A stretch of DNA of 57,306 nucleotides, taken from assembly GCF_900188035.1 (NCBI RefSeq), contig NZ_FZNN01000022.1:1-57306 (forward strand), read 5' to 3'. The DNA is from Puniceibacterium sediminis (GTDB lineage: Bacteria > Pseudomonadota > Alphaproteobacteria > Rhodobacterales > Rhodobacteraceae). Below the pieces are notes generated by a model that made no database searches, was not told where the DNA came from, and saw nothing but the letters and a program-made list of their open reading frames with translations. The position numbers and the translations under genes were made by a program. Shown here one piece after another: positions 34,121 through 43,227 of the stretch; within the stretch, counting starts at the first letter, position 1; each line of letters begins with the position of its first letter.

Positions 34121-35176
34121 ATGAAGATGACGACCTTTACAGCCGTGGCGGCCTTGACCGTATGCGCGGCAGGCTGGGCAGCGGCGCAGCAGACGATCAC
34201 CATCAATATCGGAAGCAGCCACCCGGAACAGAACATCTGGGTCTATGCGATGAAGAACACCTTTCAACCCGAGGTAAATCGCATTCTTGCCGAAAAGGGT
34301 GAATACACCGTGGACTGGAACGAGGCCTATGCCGGCACGCTCTACAAGTTCACAGACACGCGCGAGGCGGTGATGGATGGCATCGTCGATGTCGGGATGG
34401 TCGGCACGGTCTGGGAAGGCGCGAACATGCCGTTGCAGAACGTGACCTACTTCACGCCCTTCGCCACCTCCGATCACAAGATGATCATCGAGATCTTTGA
34501 CGATCTGAGCGCGAACCTGCCCGAACTGCGCGACAGTTGGGCCGAAAACAACATGGTGCATCTGTCGTCGCTGATCACCGACAGCTATGACATCTATGCG
34601 ACCTTCCCGGTCAACACGATGGCCGATCTGCAGAACCGCAAGCTTAACGCGCCGGGGACCTCGGCCAACTGGCTGCGCGAAACGGGGGCAACGCCGGTCG
34701 ATGGCGCGCTGACCACCTATTACACCAATATCCAGACCGGCGTGACCGAAGGCACGCTGTCCTTTGCATCCGGGATCCTGCCGACGCGGGTTTACGAGGT
34801 CGCGCCCGAACTTACCCGCGTGGGAATTGGATCGATGTATTTCGGTGGCATCGCGGCGAACAAGGATTTCTTTGACGGCCTGCCGGAACCGGTTCAGGTG
34901 GCCTTCAGGGACGCGGCCAAAGCGACGTCGACGGCGCATGGTGATTATGTTGCCGACCTTGCCGCGCGTGCCATGACGGAAATGCAGGCGGCGGGCCTGA
35001 CCGTGCACGAGCTTCCGGCCGAGGAAAAAACCAAGTGGGTCACCGGCCTGCCCAACATCATCGAACCCTGGCTGGAACAGACCGGCGATGCGGGCAAAAC
35101 CGTGCTCAAGGCGTATTTCGACGCTCTGCGGGCGCATGGAGCCACGCCTCTGCGCAACTGGGACGAAGGTTTGTAA
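34121..35176 (+). CDS. TRAP transporter solute-binding protein (DctP family)
   Basis: A 351-residue periplasmic protein with a Sec signal (TAVAALTVCAAGWAAAQ) cut after about residue 22. The body shows the TRAP binding-protein pattern, with GSSHPEQNIWVYAMKN near the start and DGIVDVGMVGTVWEG. An arginine at the ligand-binding position may be the one in DTREAVMDG. It follows the molybdoenzyme operon by 54 bases with a GGGAGGGAAA site. A hairpin after its stop probably raises its ratio to the membrane subunits. The ligand is likely a substrate or product of the molybdoenzyme. Confidence 0.9.
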   Translation: MKMTTFTAVAALTVCAAGWAAAQQTITINIGSSHPEQNIWVYAMKNTFQPEVNRILAEKGEYTVDWNEAYAGTLYKFTDTREAVMDGIVDVGMVGTVWEGANMPLQNVTYFTPFATSDHKMIIEIFDDLSANLPELRDSWAENNMVHLSSLITDSYDIYATFPVNTMADLQNRKLNAPGTSANWLRETGATPVDGALTTYYTNIQTGVTEGTLSFASGILPTRVYEVAPELTRVGIGSMYFGGIAANKDFFDGLPEPVQVAFRDAAKATSTAHGDYVADLAARAMTEMQAAGLTVHELPAEEKTKWVTGLPNIIEPWLEQTGDAGKTVLKAYFDALRAHGATPLRNWDEGL

Positions 35177-35198
35177 GCCTTTCATACAATGCGTCTTT

Positions 35199-35229
35199 CG
35201 CCTGTCCGGATCACCCGGGCAGGCGTTTT
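35199..35229 (+). terminator. Attenuator hairpin between dctP and dctQ
   Basis: CGCCTGTCCGG (35199-35209) pairs with CCGGGCAGGCG (35215-35225), an 11-bp stem with one G-T wobble, followed by TTTT. It lies between the binding-protein gene and the membrane subunits, and would let some transcripts end early, favouring the binding protein. Confidence 0.7.
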
Positions 35230-35248
35230 ATCTGGAAGTGCGAGCGTT

Positions 35249-35815
35249 ATGACTGACCAGACCACCGAAGTTCCTGATGACGGCACCATCCCGTCGTTTT
35301 CACGGGCGCCCGTTGGGGCCATGCTGGGGGTCGTGGCGGCTTGTCTGTCCTCGGTCGGCACGCTGTGGATTGGTGGCCTCATGGCGCTGGTCGTGGCGGA
35401 TGTTCTGGGGCGCAATTTCCTGAATGCGCCGATCACCGGCGTGTCCGAAATCGCGGGCCGCTCGGTCGTGGCGATCGTGTTTCTTCAGGTTTCGGCAGCG
35501 GTGCTGCAAAAGCGGCTGACCCGTGCGGATTTTCTGCTGCGTGCTATCGGCGGAGGCAACCCACGCGGGGCCCACGTGCTTGAGTGCGCTTTTGCGCTGA
35601 CTGGGGCTGTGGTCTTTGCGCTGGTGCTCTGGGCATCCTGGCCCAAGACATGGGAGGCGCTGGCCACCGGTGAATTCTTTGGCGTGCAAGGGGTGTTCAC
35701 CATCCCGACCTTTCCCTTTCGCCTGATCACGGTCGTTGGCGCCGGGTTGGCATCGCTTTGCAGTCTTTACCGCGCCGCCTGCGAAATCCGCGCGCTGAAG
35801 GGAGGCGGGGTATGA
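35249..35815 (+). CDS. TRAP transporter small membrane subunit (DctQ family)
   Basis: A 188-residue protein with four membrane helices. The conserved DctQ segment LVVADVLGRNFLNAPITGVSEIA is present around residues 45-70. The small subunit binds the large subunit and is needed for transport. Its stop overlaps the ATG of the large subunit by four bases. Start ATG 35249 was preferred over an earlier frame extension because the extension would run through the terminator hairpin. Confidence 0.88.
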   Translation: MTDQTTEVPDDGTIPSFSRAPVGAMLGVVAACLSSVGTLWIGGLMALVVADVLGRNFLNAPITGVSEIAGRSVVAIVFLQVSAAVLQKRLTRADFLLRAIGGGNPRGAHVLECAFALTGAVVFALVLWASWPKTWEALATGEFFGVQGVFTIPTFPFRLITVVGAGLASLCSLYRAACEIRALKGGGV

Positions 35816-37140
35816 CGACCCTGACACTCGGGTTCATCCTGATCGGCGTGCTGATCCTGCTGGTGCTGCTGGGCATGCAGATCGCCTATGCGCTGTTCAT
35901 CGTAGCCTTTTCCGGGATCTGGCTGATCCGTGACAATCTGGGCCTGTCCTTCAAGATGCTGGAGCTGACGGCCTACAGCGGGATCGACGATTATCTTTTC
36001 GCCACCATTCCGCTATTCGTGTTGATGGGGCTTCTGGTCAGCGTCTCGAATGTCGGGCGCGACACATTCGAGGTGGCCGAAGAACTGCTGCGCCGGATGC
36101 TTTGCGGACTGGGCGTGGCGACCGTGGCGGCGAATACCGTGTTTGCCGCCGTCACCGGGGTGTCTATCGCCTCGGCGGCGGTATTCACGCGCGTGGCGGT
36201 GCCTGAAATGACGCGGCACGGTTATCGCCCCGCGTTTTCGGCCGGAACGGTAGCGGGCAGTTCGGTACTGGGCATGCTGATTCCGCCCAGCCTGCTTCTG
36301 ATCATCTATGGCGTGCTGGCTGAGGTTTCCATCGGTGGCATGTTCCTTGCCGGGATCGTGCCGGGGCTGTTGCTGGCGCTTGGGTTCGTCGCGATGCTGA
36401 TGGGGGTGACGCTGCTGTTTCCCGGTTTCGTGTTCGCCGACCCCGAGGCAGCGAGAGAGAGACGGGTTGCGGTTGACGTCCGTGGCATGAGCGCGACAAC
36501 CATGTTCGCAAAGATCACCCCGATCCTGTTGCTGGTGTTCCTTGTTCTGGGGGGACTTTATTCCGGCTATTTCACCCCGACCGAGGCGGGCGGCATCGGC
36601 GCGTTCGGCGCGCTGCTCATCGCTCTGGGGCGCCGAAGCCTGAACCGGGGCAAGCTCTGGCAGGTGATGAAGCAAACCGGCACGATTTCGGTTTCGATCC
36701 TACTGCTGTTGATCGCGGCTGGATTCTATTCGCGGATGCTGGCGATTGCGGGCCTGCCGAACGCCATCGGTGATCTTGTGCGGTCCGGCGGTTTCAGCCC
36801 CTTGGGGTTCCTGTTCTGCCATGCGGTGATCATTCTGCTGATGGGGATGATCCTCGACAGCACGTCGATCCTGCTGATCATGGTGCCGATTGCAGCACCA
36901 ATTGCCCAGGGCCTTGGGATAGACCTCAGCCATTTCGGGATCGTCACGGTGCTGGCGGTCGAAATCGGCTTGCTCACGCCACCATTTGGCATTTCCGTTT
37001 TCACGGTACACAACACGCTGAACGATCCGGATGTGTCGGTTGAGCAGATCTTTGCCGCGACGATGCCGTTTATTCTGGTGATGGTCGCAATCCTCGTGCT
37101 GGTCGCGCTGGTGCCGTGGACTGTGACGGTATTCCTGTAG
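35812..37140 (+). CDS. TRAP transporter large membrane subunit (DctM family)
   Basis: A 442-residue permease with about 12 membrane helices. Family segments include ATIPLFVLMGLLVS, AGTVAGSSVLGMLIPPS and FGIVTVLAVEIGLLTPPFG, all diagnostic of DctM. It uses a sodium or proton gradient to import the ligand delivered by the binding protein. It is the last gene of the molybdoenzyme-TRAP unit. After it come about 170 bases with an apparent remnant of a minus-strand reading frame. Confidence 0.92.
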   Translation: MTTLTLGFILIGVLILLVLLGMQIAYALFIVAFSGIWLIRDNLGLSFKMLELTAYSGIDDYLFATIPLFVLMGLLVSVSNVGRDTFEVAEELLRRMLCGLGVATVAANTVFAAVTGVSIASAAVFTRVAVPEMTRHGYRPAFSAGTVAGSSVLGMLIPPSLLLIIYGVLAEVSIGGMFLAGIVPGLLLALGFVAMLMGVTLLFPGFVFADPEAARERRVAVDVRGMSATTMFAKITPILLLVFLVLGGLYSGYFTPTEAGGIGAFGALLIALGRRSLNRGKLWQVMKQTGTISVSILLLLIAAGFYSRMLAIAGLPNAIGDLVRSGGFSPLGFLFCHAVIILLMGMILDSTSILLIMVPIAAPIAQGLGIDLSHFGIVTVLAVEIGLLTPPFGISVFTVHNTLNDPDVSVEQIFAATMPFILVMVAILVLVALVPWTVTVFL

Positions 37141-37309
37141 GTCCGTGGAAATTCGGCAATCAGCGCCAAGCGTGCGTCGAGCAGTGTCGTCTCCAGTCGC
37201 TGCACCGCATCTTTCGAGACGCTGAAAAACGGCGCCAAAACACGGGATCTGGCGTTGATAATCCGCTGCCAGCCTCTATGCTGCGACCGCACAATCATTG
37301 GGACATATC

Positions 37310-38599
37310 ATGGATTTCATCGCACGCGCGACGGCCATCGTGGGGGGCACGATGGTCTTACTGAGACGGATGAGCGCACCTGCCGCGCAGGCCGTCGGGC
37401 TGACGCCGACCATCCCCGAGGCGAAAAAGCAGGGCATCATGACGTTGAAGATGCCCACGGCGAAAGGCTGGGAACCGGGCCACAAGCCGACTGCGGCGCA
37501 GGGATTGAAGGTCAACGCCTTTGCCAGCGGCCTTGCCCATCCGCGGTGGATCGAAGTGCTGCCAAATGGCGACGTTCTGGTTGCCGAAGCACTGCAGACG
37601 GAGCGCCCGCCGACCAGCCTGATGGACCGGGTGATGCAGGCCACGATGAAGCGGGCCAAGGCGATCGGCGTCAGCGCAAATCGCATCAGCCTGTGGCGTG
37701 ACCCGGATGGTGACGGCGTGGCCGAGGTGCGCAAGGTGTTTTTGGAAGGGCAGAACCAACCCTTTGGCATGGCACTGGTGGGGGACACTTTCTACGTCGG
37801 GAACACCGATGGGATCGTCGCCTTTCCTTACGAAAAAGGTGCCACAAAACTGACCGGACCGGGGCGTAAGCTGGTCGATTTCAAACCTGGTGGGCACTGG
37901 ACGCGCAGTCTGATCGTTTCGCCCGATGGCACAAAGATCTATGCCGGGGTCGGATCGCTGTCCAACATCGGTGACAGCGGGATGGAAGCCGAAGAGGGTC
38001 GCGCCGCGATCTGGGAGCTGGATCTGGCGACCGAAAAGGCACGGATCTTTGCCTCGGGTCTGCGGAATGCTGTCGGTACGGCGTGGGAGCCGGTGACAGG
38101 CCAACTCTGGACTGTGGTGAATGAACGCGACGGCCTGGGCGACGAGACGCCGCCGGATTACCTGACCTCGGTACAGGACGGCGGTTTTTATGGCTGGCCT
38201 TACTGCTACTGGGGCAAGACGGTGGATGACCGGGTCGAACAGGACGCGGAACTGGTCGCGCGTGCGATCACGCCCGACTACGCCTTGGGCGGTCATACCG
38301 CGTCGCTGGGTCTGTGCTGGATGCCCGAGGGCACGCTGCCCGGCTTTGGCGATGGCATGGTGATCGGGCAGCACGGGTCGTGGAACCGCTCGACCCTCAG
38401 CGGGTACAAGCTGATCTTTGTGCCGTTTGTGGATGGTCGTCCCTCTGGTGCACCGCGCGACATCCTGTGGGGCTTTCTATCCGAGGATGAAAAGGTGTCC
38501 TATGGGCGTCCTGTCGGCGTGACGATCGGGCCGGACGGCAAATCGCTGCTGATGGCGGACGATGTCGGCGACGTGATCTGGCGCGTGACCGGAGCGTAA
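37310..38599 (+). CDS. Sorbosone dehydrogenase-like PQQ-type beta-propeller protein
   Basis: A 429-residue protein. A hydrophobic N-terminus (ATAIVGGTMVLLRRMSAPAAQA) may be a signal or anchor. The body matches the L-sorbosone dehydrogenase/soluble glucose dehydrogenase propeller, with segments LAHPRWIEVLPNGDVLVAEA, NQPFGMALVGDTFYVGN, ASGLRNAVGTAWEP and GFYGWPYCYWG. A catalytic histidine may be the one in QHGSWNRS. Such proteins oxidise sugars or polyols in the periplasm with PQQ. ATG 37310 was preferred to an upstream TTG 37298. It is followed by a clear bidirectional hairpin. The substrate is not certain. Confidence 0.85.
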   Translation: MDFIARATAIVGGTMVLLRRMSAPAAQAVGLTPTIPEAKKQGIMTLKMPTAKGWEPGHKPTAAQGLKVNAFASGLAHPRWIEVLPNGDVLVAEALQTERPPTSLMDRVMQATMKRAKAIGVSANRISLWRDPDGDGVAEVRKVFLEGQNQPFGMALVGDTFYVGNTDGIVAFPYEKGATKLTGPGRKLVDFKPGGHWTRSLIVSPDGTKIYAGVGSLSNIGDSGMEAEEGRAAIWELDLATEKARIFASGLRNAVGTAWEPVTGQLWTVVNERDGLGDETPPDYLTSVQDGGFYGWPYCYWGKTVDDRVEQDAELVARAITPDYALGGHTASLGLCWMPEGTLPGFGDGMVIGQHGSWNRSTLSGYKLIFVPFVDGRPSGAPRDILWGFLSEDEKVSYGRPVGVTIGPDGKSLLMADDVGDVIWRVTGA

Positions 38600-38634
38600 A
38601 GCACAGTTTTCGGGCTGCCAATCTTGGCCTAAAT

Positions 38635-38658
38635 GGCAGGCGCTACTTGGCGCCTGCC
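38635..38658. terminator. Bidirectional terminator hairpin
   Basis: GGCAGGCGC (38635-38643) and GCGCCTGCC (38650-38658) form a perfect 9-bp stem with a 6-base loop between two convergent genes. There is no strong T-tract, so the call rests on the stem and position. Confidence 0.65.
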
Positions 38659-38701
38659 TGTTACGTCTCTCAATCTTGGAGGTTTTCGGCCCGGCAGGTC
38701 C

Positions 38702-40297
38702 TTAGAACCCGACCGCTTGGCCGTCCTTACGCGGATCGGACCCCGCCGCATAGCCGCCCGATTCCATCCGGTGAACTAGCTGCGCACCACCAAAGCCAAA
38801 GGCGCTGTCCGGGGCCTCGACCACGATGCCGTGACCCAGACCGCTCAGCGTGTCACGCGTTTCGGCGGGCAGGGCGGTTTCAACAGCCACCTCGACCCCT
38901 TGGGTGAACCGCCAGCGGGGGGCGTCCACCGCCGATTGCACATCCTGACCCCAAAGCTGAGTGCGCAGTGTCATTACCACATGGCCCTGTGCCTGCATCG
39001 GCCCGCCCATCACGCCAAAGCTCATCTGGGGCGCGCCGTTCTTCATCAGGAACCCGGGGATGATGGTGTGGAACGGGCGTTTGCCAGGCGCGACAAGGTT
39101 GGGATGCCCCGGCTTCAGCGAAAATCCCGCGCCGCGGTTTTGCAGGCTGATGCCTGTATCCGGCACTACAACGCCCGAACCGAAACCGGCATAATTCGAC
39201 TGGATGAAGGACACCATCATGCCGCTGCTGTCCGCCGTGCTCAGATACACCGTGCCGCCATTCTTGGGGACGCCTGATCCAAAGTCCTGCGCCCGGTCGG
39301 CCCGGATCAGCGCGGCACGGGATTTTAGGTATTCGGGATCAAGCAGCGCCTGAGGCGTCACATCCTGCATATGGGGGCGATCGGCGACATAGGCGTAGAG
39401 GTCGGCAAAGGCGAGCTTGATCGCCTCGATTTGCAGGTGCAGGGCCTGTGGATCATCGGGCCCAAAGTCGCGGATGGCGGTGTGATCAAGGATACCCAGT
39501 GCCATCAGCGCGGCGATGCCCTGCCCATTTGGTGGGATCTCGTGCAGGGCCACGTCGTCAAAGCCCATGGAAATCGTCCCGCACCACTCCGGGCTGAAGG
39601 CAGCCAAGTCCGCCTCGTTCAGCGCGGCGCCATGCTCACGGGCAAAGGCGGCGATCTTTGTGGCCAGCGCACCTTCGTAGAAATCGCGTCCTTTGGTTTC
39701 CGCGATCCGCGTCAGGCTTTTGGCCATCGCCGGGTTGGCAAACCGTTCTCCGGCGCGTGGCCCGCGCCCGCCGGGCATGAAGTTCTGTGCGAAACCCGGC
39801 TGATCGCTCAGGGTGTTGGCCCCGATCTCCCACAGCTTGCCAATGACGGGGGAGACGGGAAAGCCGTTTTCGGCATAGCCGACGGCCGATTCCAGCAGCG
39901 TCGCAAAGTCAAGCTTGCCGAACCGTTCGGACAGCGCAGCCCATGCGGCGACGGCGCCGGGAACAGTCACGCTTTCCCAACCACGAAACGGGATCTTGTC
40001 CTGTCCGGCAAAGCGTTCCGGCGTCCAGCCCATCGGCGCTGGACCTGATGCGTTGAGGCCATGCAATTCCGCGCCATCCCAAAGGATGCAAAAGGCATCT
40101 GACCCCAGACCGTTTCCCGTCGGTTCCACCACGGTCAGGACCGCAGCAGTAGCGATGGCCGCATCAACGGCGTTTCCACCCTTTGCCAGCATCGCAAGGC
40201 CTGCCTGCGCCGCAAGGGGGTGTGAGGTCGAGACCATCGAGTCGGCCAGAACGGGAGAGCGCCGCGAGGCATAGAGTGAGTCGTGACGCAGGTTCAT
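38702..40297 (-). CDS. ggt: Gamma-glutamyltransferase family protein
   Basis: A 531-residue Ntn hydrolase. The nucleophile threonine T349 lies in KNGGT-V-YLSTAD, where the precursor is normally cleaved into two subunits. Other family landmarks are GGNAVDAAIATAAVLTVVEPTGNGLGSDAF near the N-terminus and NYAGFGSGVVVPDTG. No signal peptide is seen, unlike many periplasmic GGTs, so this may be cytoplasmic and act on gamma-glutamyl compounds or related amides. The family also includes cephalosporin acylase-like enzymes. It is divergent from the BMP/ABC operon. Confidence 0.88.
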   Translation of the reverse strand: MNLRHDSLYASRRSPVLADSMVSTSHPLAAQAGLAMLAKGGNAVDAAIATAAVLTVVEPTGNGLGSDAFCILWDGAELHGLNASGPAPMGWTPERFAGQDKIPFRGWESVTVPGAVAAWAALSERFGKLDFATLLESAVGYAENGFPVSPVIGKLWEIGANTLSDQPGFAQNFMPGGRGPRAGERFANPAMAKSLTRIAETKGRDFYEGALATKIAAFAREHGAALNEADLAAFSPEWCGTISMGFDDVALHEIPPNGQGIAALMALGILDHTAIRDFGPDDPQALHLQIEAIKLAFADLYAYVADRPHMQDVTPQALLDPEYLKSRAALIRADRAQDFGSGVPKNGGTVYLSTADSSGMMVSFIQSNYAGFGSGVVVPDTGISLQNRGAGFSLKPGHPNLVAPGKRPFHTIIPGFLMKNGAPQMSFGVMGGPMQAQGHVVMTLRTQLWGQDVQSAVDAPRWRFTQGVEVAVETALPAETRDTLSGLGHGIVVEAPDSAFGFGGAQLVHRMESGGYAAGSDPRKDGQAVGF

Positions 40298-40523
40298 GTC
40301 GTGCCTTTCCAAGACAGTAGGTCGGTCTATTCAGATGCAGGCGGACCTTAATGTGCGTTTTCCGGAAAGCCCATACGCAAGGCCAGGCGAAACGCGCAGG
40401 GAAAGATCAGACAACGGCGCGCCCCTCCGAAGATCCCGAGTGGCAACGAAAACGGCCATTTCCCCTGTGCCCCGCGCTGGTCGTCAAATGCTGTGCGATT
40501 GAAAAAACGGCGGAATTCGTATC

Positions 40524-40533
40524 TTTGATCAAA
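40524..40533. promoter_or_regulatory. Palindrome TTTGATCAAA upstream of BMP operon
   Basis: A perfect 10-bp palindrome 17 bases before the -35 element, a suitable place for an activator site. No regulator is encoded next to it. Confidence 0.35.
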
Positions 40534-40549
40534 AAATCAGCCAAGATTC

Positions 40550-40579
40550 TTGACCCGCTGCAAAGCCCCCCCCTAGGGT
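40550..40579 (+). promoter_or_regulatory. Candidate promoter of BMP/ABC operon
   Basis: TTGACC (40550-40555) and TAGGGT (40574-40579) are spaced by 18 bp and lie about 47 bases before the first ATG. The -35 is near consensus, the -10 weaker. Confidence 0.5.
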
Positions 40580-40625
40580 CGCAGCAGAAATAATAAAACG
40601 CTTCCGACAGCCAGAGGATACAGCC

Positions 40626-41663
40626 ATGCGCGACCGACACTTCCTTTCACAGACTGGCCTGATCAGCCGCCGCGGCCTCTTGCAGCGGGGTCTTGTCGCC
40701 GCCGCGGCGACGGGCGTTGCCAGCCTTCCGCTGCGCGCCTTTGGGCAGGAACCTCTTTCGGTTGCAGGCATCTATACCGTGCCGGTGGAACAACAGTGGG
40801 TCAGCCGCATCCACATCGCCGCCTTAGCGGCCAAGGAAGCTGGGCAAATCAGCTATACCTTCTCGGAAAACACCGCCAACACCGACTATCCCCGTGTCAT
40901 GCGCGAATATGCCGAAAGCGGCGTCAAGCTGATCGTGGGTGAGATTTTCGGCGTTGAGCAGGAGGCGCGCGAGGTGGTGCTGGATTATCCCGACACCGCG
41001 TTTCTGCTGGGGTCGTCCCTGCCAGCGGATCCCGAATACCCAAACCTTGCCGTCTTCGACAATTACATTCAGGACGCATCGTATCTATCTGGAATCATTG
41101 CCGGGGCGATGACAGAGACCGGCAAGATCGGTATGGTCGGCGGATTTCCGATCCCCGAGGTCAACCGGTTGATGCACGCCTTTATGGCCGGTGTGAAAGA
41201 AACCCGTCCAGACGCCGAATTCCAGGTGAGCTTTATCGGGTCGTGGTTCGATCCGCCCAAGGCCAAGGAGACGGCATTCGCCATGATCGAGGGCGGTACG
41301 GATCTGCTTTACGCTGAACGCTTTGGCGTCTCGGACGCGGCTCAGGAAAAGGGCATCCTGGCCATTGGCAATGTGATCGATACCCAAGCCGAATACCCCG
41401 ATACGGTTGTCGCTTCGGCCATCTGGCATTTCGAACCGACCCTTCAGGCTGCGCTTGCCAACATTGCAGCCGGAACTTTCAAGGCGGATGACTACGGCCT
41501 CTTCTCCTTCATGAAGGAAGGCGGCTGCTCGCTTGCCCCACTGGGTACCTTCGACGGCAAGGTGCCGCAGGGCGCGCTTGATCTGGTGGCCGAGAAGGAG
41601 GCCGCGATCAAGGCGGGCAGCTTCGTGGTCGAGATCGACGATACCGAACCGACATCGGTCTGA
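40626..41663 (+). CDS. BMP-family ABC transporter substrate-binding protein
   Basis: A 345-residue periplasmic binding protein. The N-terminus ISRRGLLQRGLVAAAATG has a twin-arginine signal. The body matches the BmpA/PnrA-like family: LPADPEYPNLAVFDNYIQDASYLSGIIAGAMTETGKIGMVGGFPIPEVNR. The family binds nucleosides or related compounds. Membrane and ATPase genes follow at once, then a cytosine-deaminase-like gene, so the ligand is likely a nucleobase, nucleoside or related cyclic amide. The start ATG 40626 follows AGAGGATACAGCC. Confidence 0.88.
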   Translation: MRDRHFLSQTGLISRRGLLQRGLVAAAATGVASLPLRAFGQEPLSVAGIYTVPVEQQWVSRIHIAALAAKEAGQISYTFSENTANTDYPRVMREYAESGVKLIVGEIFGVEQEAREVVLDYPDTAFLLGSSLPADPEYPNLAVFDNYIQDASYLSGIIAGAMTETGKIGMVGGFPIPEVNRLMHAFMAGVKETRPDAEFQVSFIGSWFDPPKAKETAFAMIEGGTDLLYAERFGVSDAAQEKGILAIGNVIDTQAEYPDTVVASAIWHFEPTLQAALANIAAGTFKADDYGLFSFMKEGGCSLAPLGTFDGKVPQGALDLVAEKEAAIKAGSFVVEIDDTEPTSV

Positions 41664-41685
41664 TGCCCTTCGGGAAGTTGGCCTG

Positions 41686-43227
41686 ATGACATCTGAAACC
41701 GCAGCGCAGGGCGATCCCGTCCTGCGTCTGTCCGGCATCACCAAACGTTTTGGCGCGCTTGTTGCAAATGACGGCATCAGCTTTGACCTCGCCCGTGGCG
41801 AAGTCATCGCCCTGCTGGGCGAAAACGGCGCGGGCAAGACGACGCTGATGAACATCCTGTTTGGCCACTACAGCGCCGATGCAGGAAGTGTTGAGGTCTT
41901 TGGCCAGACGCTGCCGCCGGGCCAGCCGGGTGCTGCGCTAAAGGCCGGTGTCGGCATGGTGCATCAGCACTTTACGCTCGCTGACAACATGAGTGTGATG
42001 GACAATATCCTGCTGGGGACCGAACCGCTGTGGCGGCTGGGTCTGGGGCGCAGGGCGGCGCGGGCCCGTGTGGCGGCGTTGTCGCGGGACTTTGGGCTGG
42101 AGGTCGACCCGGATGAGACCATCGCCGCGCTGTCGGTGGGGGAACGCCAGCGGGTCGAGATCCTCAAGGCGCTTTACCGCGACGCAAAGATCCTGATCCT
42201 TGACGAACCCACTGCGGTGCTCACTCCGCAAGAGACGAACGCACTGTTTCTGACGCTGCGCAAGGCCGTGGCACTGGGGCTGTCGGTGATCTTCATTTCC
42301 CACAAATTGCACGAGGTCATGGCGATTTCGTCCCGTGTTCTGGTCTTGCGGCATGGTCGGCTGGCTGGGTCCGTTGTGGCGGCAGAGACAGATCGCCAAA
42401 AGCTGGCCGAATTGATGGTTGGGGCGGAAATTACCCCGCCTGCACCGTCCAAAGCTACTCCCGGCGCGCCGCTTCTGGTGCTGGACCGGGTGGCGACCGA
42501 GCCCCAAGGTCAAAGGCCCGGCCTGCACGACGTTTCGCTGTCTTTGCGCGCGGGCCAGATCACTGGACTGGCGGGCGTTTCGGGCAACGGGCAGGGGGCA
42601 CTGGCCGATCTGCTGTCAGGGCTTGCGTTGCCAACCGAAGGCAGTCTTGAGATTGTCGGAGAGCGGGTGACAGGCTGGAGCCCCCGCGCCGCCATTGCGG
42701 CCGGTATCGGGCGGATCCCCGAGGACCGGCATCGCACCGGCACGATTGCGGATTTTACCCTGACCGAGAACGCGATCCTTGAAACCTACGCCCAAGCCCC
42801 GGCCAGCCGAAGGGGCTGGATGGACTGGCGCGCTGCGCGCGAGCGTGCAGAGGACATCATCGCGCAGTACGATGTACGCTGTCCCGGGCCGCAGACCCGC
42901 ATTCGGCTGCTGTCGGGGGGGAACATGCAAAAGCTGATCCTGGGCCGGGTCCTTCAGGGAAATCCGCGCGTGATCATTGCCAACCAGCCGGTGCGCGGCC
43001 TTGATATCGGCGCTGTCACCTATGTGCAGAACCAGTTGATCAAGGCGCGCGATGCAGGCGCGGCAGTGCTGCTGATTTCCGAGGATCTGGACGAGATCCT
43101 CACGCTGTCGGACGTGATCCACGTGATATCCGAAGGCCGACTGTCGCGCGGATTTCCCCGTGGCACGATGAAGCCCGCAGACCTTGGCCAGTGGATGGCC
43201 GGGCAGGGGTTTGATCATGCGGCTTGA
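41686..43227 (+). CDS. ABC transporter ATP-binding protein, double domain
   Basis: A 513-residue ATPase with two ABC domains, as in nucleoside and sugar importers (RbsA/YufO type). Domain one: Walker A GENGAGKTT, Q-loop MVHQHF, signature LSVGERQR and Walker B ILILDEPT. Domain two is degenerate: its Walker A region reads GVSGNGQGA without the lysine, its signature is LSGGNMQK, and its Walker B is VIIANQP. Loss of catalysis in the second domain is normal for this family. The gene is 22 bases after the binding-protein stop and overlaps the first permease by 11 bases. Confidence 0.92.
   Translation: MTSETAAQGDPVLRLSGITKRFGALVANDGISFDLARGEVIALLGENGAGKTTLMNILFGHYSADAGSVEVFGQTLPPGQPGAALKAGVGMVHQHFTLADNMSVMDNILLGTEPLWRLGLGRRAARARVAALSRDFGLEVDPDETIAALSVGERQRVEILKALYRDAKILILDEPTAVLTPQETNALFLTLRKAVALGLSVIFISHKLHEVMAISSRVLVLRHGRLAGSVVAAETDRQKLAELMVGAEITPPAPSKATPGAPLLVLDRVATEPQGQRPGLHDVSLSLRAGQITGLAGVSGNGQGALADLLSGLALPTEGSLEIVGERVTGWSPRAAIAAGIGRIPEDRHRTGTIADFTLTENAILETYAQAPASRRGWMDWRAARERAEDIIAQYDVRCPGPQTRIRLLSGGNMQKLILGRVLQGNPRVIIANQPVRGLDIGAVTYVQNQLIKARDAGAAVLLISEDLDEILTLSDVIHVISEGRLSRGFPRGTMKPADLGQWMAGQGFDHAA

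Larger units (their letters stand above)
40298..40625. other. Divergent promoter region of GGT and BMP operon
   Basis: No gene. It contains a palindrome TTTGATCAAA at 40524-40533 and a sigma-70-type promoter at 40550-40579. The run of Cs at 40566-40573 is part of the promoter spacer. Confidence 0.6.

Noticed and set aside
33983-35185. 400-codon minus-strand frame opposite dctP
   Set aside because: dctP has a signal peptide, a ribosome site and family motifs; the antisense frame has none.
37141-37309. Minus-strand protein-like segment after dctM
   Set aside because: The frame reads sensibly for about 35 residues but has no start, runs into the dctM antisense frame, and matches no family I recognise. 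At most it is a remnant.
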